DNA of 64,000 bases from Massilia sp. CFBP 13721 (GTDB lineage Bacteria; Pseudomonadota; Gammaproteobacteria; Burkholderiales; Burkholderiaceae_D): the NCBI RefSeq assembly GCF_014842025.1, contig NZ_JACYUY010000002.1, forward strand, positions 267,379 through 331,378, read 5' to 3'. The position numbers and the translations under genes are program-made. This document shows, piece by piece, positions 61,051 to 64,000 of this stretch. The notes beneath the pieces are model-generated. The model had not been told where the DNA came from, did not search any database, and saw only the letters and a program-made list of their open reading frames with translations. Numbering within the stretch: the stretch's first letter is position 1; each line of letters opens with the position of its first letter.

Positions 61051-62574
61051 CTAGCGGTGGCGCTTCTCGCGCCGGCAATCGAGGAAGCTGACGACGTGGC
61101 CACTCGTATCGACCGTTTCCAGGCGCACGTCGAAACCCCACAGCCGGGCCACATGCTTGAGCACTTCCTGGGCCTGGGCATTGAGCGGGCGGCGCTGGAA
61201 CTGGGTATGGCGCAGGGTCAGCGCGCGGTCGTCGCGTGTGTTGACCTGCCAGACCTGGATGTTCGGTTCGCGGTTGCCGATGTTGTACTGCTCGGCCAGT
61301 TGCTGGCGCACGTAGCGGTAGCCGGCTTCGTCGTGGATCGCCGAGATGGTCAGCTTGTCGCTGCGGTCGTCGTCGAGCACGGCGAAGAAGTGGAACTCGC
61401 GGATCAGCTTGGGCGACAGGTACTGGGCGATGAAGCTCTCGTCCTTGAAATTGCGCATCGCAAAGTCGAGCGTCTTGACCCAGTCGCTGCCAGCGATGTC
61501 GGGGAACCAGGCGCGGTCTTCGTCGGTGGGGTTTTCGCAGATACGGCGGATGTCGGTCATCATCGCGAAGCCGAGTGCGTACGGATTGATGCCGCTGTAG
61601 TAGGGGCTGGTCGCCGCCGGCTGGTAGACGACGTTGGTATGGCTTTGCAGGAACTCGAGCATGAAGCCGTCGCCGACGATGCCCTCTTTATATAGTTCCT
61701 GCAAAATCGTGTAGTGCCAGAAGGTGGCCCAGCCCTCGTTCATGACCTGGGTCTGGCGTTGCGGATAAAAGTATTGCGAGATCTTGCGCGTGATACGCAC
61801 CAGTTCACGCTGCCAGGGTTCGAGCAGCGGCGCGTACTTCTCGATGAAGTACAGCAGGTTTTCCTCGGGTTCGAGCGGGAAGCGCGGCGGCGGGGCATTG
61901 CGTTCTTCTTCCTCGCGCCGCGGCACCGTGCGCCACAGGGCGTTCACCTGCGACTGCGCGTATTCCTCGCGTTCCTTCTGGCGTGCCGCTTCCTGCGCCA
62001 CCGACAGCTTGGCCGGCCGTTTATAGCGGTCGACGCCGTAGTTCTGGATCGCGTGGCAGGAGTCGAGCAAGTCCTCGACCGCATCGATGCCGTAGCGCTG
62101 CTCGCATTCGGCAATGTAATTCTTGGCGAACACCATGTAGTCGACGATCGCTTCGGCGTCGGTCCAGGTGCGGAACAGGTAATTGCCCTTGAAGAAGGAG
62201 TTATGGCCATAGGCGGCGTGGGCGATCACCAGCGCCTGCATCGTCAGGCTGTTCTCCTCCATTAAATAGGCAATGCAGGGATTGGAGTTGATGACGATTT
62301 CGTAGGCCAGGCCCATCTGGCCGCGCTTGTAGCTCTTTTCGGTCGACAGGAAGTGCTTGCCGAAGGACCAGTGGTTGTAAGACACCGGCATGCCGACCGA
62401 GGTGTAGGCATCCATCATCTGCTCGGCGGTGATGATTTCGAGCTGGTTGGGGTAGGTGTCGAGGCCGAATTTCCTGGCCACGCGGCGGATTTCCTCGTGC
62501 GCCTGCTCGATCAGGTCGAAGGTCCACTCCGACTGTTCGGGCAGGGCGCGCGGATTGGTGCGGTCGTCTGGCAT
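61051..62574 (-). CDS. SpoVR family protein
   Basis: A 507-residue protein of the SpoVR/YcgB family: WTFDLIEQAHEEIRRVARKFGLDTYPNQLEII opens it, then MPVSYNHWSFGKHFLSTEKSYKRGQMGLAYEIVINSNP and NEGWATFWHYTILQELY, which are strongly conserved. The biochemical role is unknown; in Bacillus it affects spore cortex, while in proteobacteria it belongs with PrkA and YeaH in a stress or stationary-phase module. The start is ATG at 62574; the frame extends to 62805 through the yeaH end, but the shorter start agrees with the family. It lies 26 bp after yeaH. Confidence 0.93.
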   Translation of the reverse strand: MPDDRTNPRALPEQSEWTFDLIEQAHEEIRRVARKFGLDTYPNQLEIITAEQMMDAYTSVGMPVSYNHWSFGKHFLSTEKSYKRGQMGLAYEIVINSNPCIAYLMEENSLTMQALVIAHAAYGHNSFFKGNYLFRTWTDAEAIVDYMVFAKNYIAECEQRYGIDAVEDLLDSCHAIQNYGVDRYKRPAKLSVAQEAARQKEREEYAQSQVNALWRTVPRREEEERNAPPPRFPLEPEENLLYFIEKYAPLLEPWQRELVRITRKISQYFYPQRQTQVMNEGWATFWHYTILQELYKEGIVGDGFMLEFLQSHTNVVYQPAATSPYYSGINPYALGFAMMTDIRRICENPTDEDRAWFPDIAGSDWVKTLDFAMRNFKDESFIAQYLSPKLIREFHFFAVLDDDRSDKLTISAIHDEAGYRYVRQQLAEQYNIGNREPNIQVWQVNTRDDRALTLRHTQFQRRPLNAQAQEVLKHVARLWGFDVRLETVDTSGHVVSFLDCRREKRHR

Positions 62575-62600
62575 ATGCGTGCCTATCGAGATATGTCGGC

Positions 62601-63872
62601 TTACTTGGGCTGTTTCTTGAACAGCTCGCGGAAGACCGGATAAATGTCGGCCGGCGTCACGATCTTTTGCATCGCGAAATTGGCATGGTGCGCGGCGACT
62701 TCGGTGTATTGCTCCCACAGGTTCTGCGGTGGTCCGTCGGTGATTTCGACATAGGTGTAGTACTGCACTTTCGGCATGATGCCGTTGTCGAGCAGCTGTT
62801 TGCACAGCACCGAATCGTTGTCCCAGTTGTCGCCGTCAGAGGCTTGCGCGACATAGGCGTTCCAGTCCGAACTCGAATAGCGCTCGCCGATCACCTTTTG
62901 CAGCAGGTGCAGGGCGGACGAAACGACGGTGCCGCCGGATTCGCGCGAGTGGAAGAATTCGTCCTCGTCGACTTCGGCCGCGGCGGTATGGTGGCGGATG
63001 AAGACGACGTCGATGCGCTCGTAGACGCGCTTGAGGAATAGATACAGCAGGATGAAGAAGCGTTTCGCCGTGTCCTTGCGGGTTTCGTCCATCGAGCCGG
63101 ACACGTCCATGATGCAGAACATCACGGCCTGGGTGCTCGGTTTCGGCACCTTGATGCGGTTGCTGTAGCGCAGGTCGAACGGGTCGATGAAGGGAATCGC
63201 GTTGATGCGCGTATGCAGGTGGTGGATTTTCTTGCGCAGTTCGACCACGCGCGGATCGTCTTCCGGCACCTCGGCATCGAACAGTTCCTGCAGTTCCTGC
63301 TGCGCCTCGCCCGCTGCACGCCGGCTCGGGCCGCCCACGGCGATGCGCCGTCCGAGCGCCCCGCGCAGCGAGCGCAGCACGTGGATGTTGGAGGGCGTGC
63401 CGGAGACGTTGTAGCCGGCGCGCTGGGTTTTGAAGTCGATCGTCTGCGTGAGCTGGGTTTTCACCATGTTCGGCAGCTCGAGGTCTTCGAAGAAATAGTT
63501 CATGAATTCTTCGCGCGAGAGCTCGAAGATGAAGTCGTCCTCGCTGGTCTGCTCGCTGTTGCCGGCGCGCCCGCGCCCGGACCCGCCGCCGCCGCTGCGC
63601 GGACGGTTGAACTGGTCGCCTTTCTGGTATTCGGTATTGCCGGGGTTGACCGTTTCCCACACGCCGCCATGGGCATGGCCGAAGTGCGGTTCGTTGACGT
63701 CCTTGACGGGGATCGAGACTTTCTCGCCATTCTCGATATCGGTGATCGAGCGGCCCTTGATTGCGCGGCCAACCGCGTCCTTGATTTGCGCCTTGTAGCG
63801 GCGCAGGAAGCGTTCGCGGTTCACCGCGGACTTGTTCTTGCCCTGCAAGCGTCGGTCGATGAGGTAAGTCAA
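62601..63872 (-). CDS. YeaH/YhbH family (DUF444) vWA-domain protein
   Basis: A 423-residue protein: N-terminal charged segment (IDRRLQGKNKSAVNRERFLRRYKAQIKDAV), a Gly/Arg-rich patch (RSGGGGSGRGRAGNSE) and a C-terminal von Willebrand A-like domain with the metal motif FCIMDVSGSMDET (DXSXS). It is a partner of the kinase PrkA (YeaG) and SpoVR. The start is TTG at 63872, six bases after a perfect AGGAGG. The only nearby ATG, at 63877, opens a two-codon frame (ATG TTT TGA) that overlaps the TTG. The PrkA gene would lie to the right of the window. Confidence 0.9.
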   Translation of the reverse strand: MTYLIDRRLQGKNKSAVNRERFLRRYKAQIKDAVGRAIKGRSITDIENGEKVSIPVKDVNEPHFGHAHGGVWETVNPGNTEYQKGDQFNRPRSGGGGSGRGRAGNSEQTSEDDFIFELSREEFMNYFFEDLELPNMVKTQLTQTIDFKTQRAGYNVSGTPSNIHVLRSLRGALGRRIAVGGPSRRAAGEAQQELQELFDAEVPEDDPRVVELRKKIHHLHTRINAIPFIDPFDLRYSNRIKVPKPSTQAVMFCIMDVSGSMDETRKDTAKRFFILLYLFLKRVYERIDVVFIRHHTAAAEVDEDEFFHSRESGGTVVSSALHLLQKVIGERYSSSDWNAYVAQASDGDNWDNDSVLCKQLLDNGIMPKVQYYTYVEITDGPPQNLWEQYTEVAAHHANFAMQKIVTPADIYPVFRELFKKQPK

Positions 63873-64000
63873 AACATGCCTCCTGTTAAAACCGCTGCGG
63901 ACCCGCTGCGGAAAACGCGCCGCGCGGTCCTCCCTATCTTAATACGCAGCGTGCATAAGCGGGGGGCGCACGGCTGGCAGGGTGGTCAAAATGGCGCGAA

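Noticed and set aside
60498..61141. Small minus-strand frames in the gap between tonB and spoVR
   Set aside because: No ribosome-binding site, no family resemblance and atypical composition; treated as non-coding.

Overview
The window looks like chromosome of a GC-rich betaproteobacterium, most likely Oxalobacteraceae (Massilia/Telluria/Duganella-like). This is judged from protein resemblance and gene order remembered for that family (phasin, CysB-type cys operon, rsmB-like next to purN, adjacent aat/bpt, tonB-exbB-exbD-exbD); no database search was run. Most of it is ordinary housekeeping sequence, broken by one clear accessory region and by short dispersed repeats.

Layout. 1-2.6 kb: end of an SPFH/slipin gene, an AraJ-like MFS exporter, a YigZ-family protein. 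2.6-10.0 kb: two identical tRNA-Lys(TTT) genes in the same orientation bracket a small membrane protein and a type VI secretion cassette: vgrG, DUF4123 adaptor, DUF3304-like lipoprotein (probable immunity protein) and a DUF2235/Tle1-like phospholipase effector. No T6SS core genes are present. 10.0-18.8 kb (mixed strands): an orphan GspE/PulE ATPase, a spermidine-synthase-like protein, a glycine-zipper protein, a barstar-like protein, purN, an RsmB-like methyltransferase, an MscS channel and a fatty acid desaturase. 18.8-23.4 kb (minus strand): LprI-like protein, rpmB-rpmG, radC, two RDD proteins, a very short TetR regulator. 23.6-28.9 kb (plus strand): FKBP, ispH, a promoter/terminator module, then livHMGF. 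29-35.2 kb: phasin, DMT exporter, nitroreductase, PBP7-like peptidase, IclR regulator, dgkA, 1-Cys peroxiredoxin. 35.2-40.2 kb: a repeat-rich gap, a TauE/SafE exporter and cysTWA-cysB. 40.3-44.6 kb (minus): aldo/keto reductase, pyrD, bpt, aat, Nudix. 44.8-48.7 kb: initiator tRNA, orphan Tdi1-like immunity protein, alkA, EamA exporter, XdhC. 48.7-56.1 kb (minus): catalytically degenerate M48-like protein, dut, coaBC, lspA, ileS, ribF. 56.5-60.5 kb (minus): tonB-exbB-exbD-exbD-TPR. 61-63.9 kb (minus): spoVR and yeaH; the PrkA kinase gene that usually accompanies them would lie beyond the right edge.

How genes work together: the vgrG cassette is a self-contained toxin-delivery unit (spike, loader, antidote, toxin) that needs a T6SS elsewhere. 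cysTWA-cysB is sulfate import with its regulator, and the TauE exporter just before it may handle sulfite or organosulfonates. livHMGF imports branched-chain amino acids, but no binding protein is encoded here. Aat and Bpt feed the N-degron pathway. Lsp-IleS-RibF is a conserved housekeeping cluster. TonB/ExbB/ExbD energise outer-membrane receptors.

Repeats: at least eleven copies of a short palindrome headed by GTAG sit only in intergenic gaps, often as inverted pairs. They fit the REP elements associated with RAYT transposases. A separate ~104-bp MITE-like palindrome with 16-bp perfect terminal arms lies after the peroxiredoxin gene. The observations most worth following up are the tRNA-Lys-bracketed T6SS cassette, the terminator placed 25 bp ahead of livH, the two repeat families, the inactivated M48 protein and the transposase-like tail on the desaturase.
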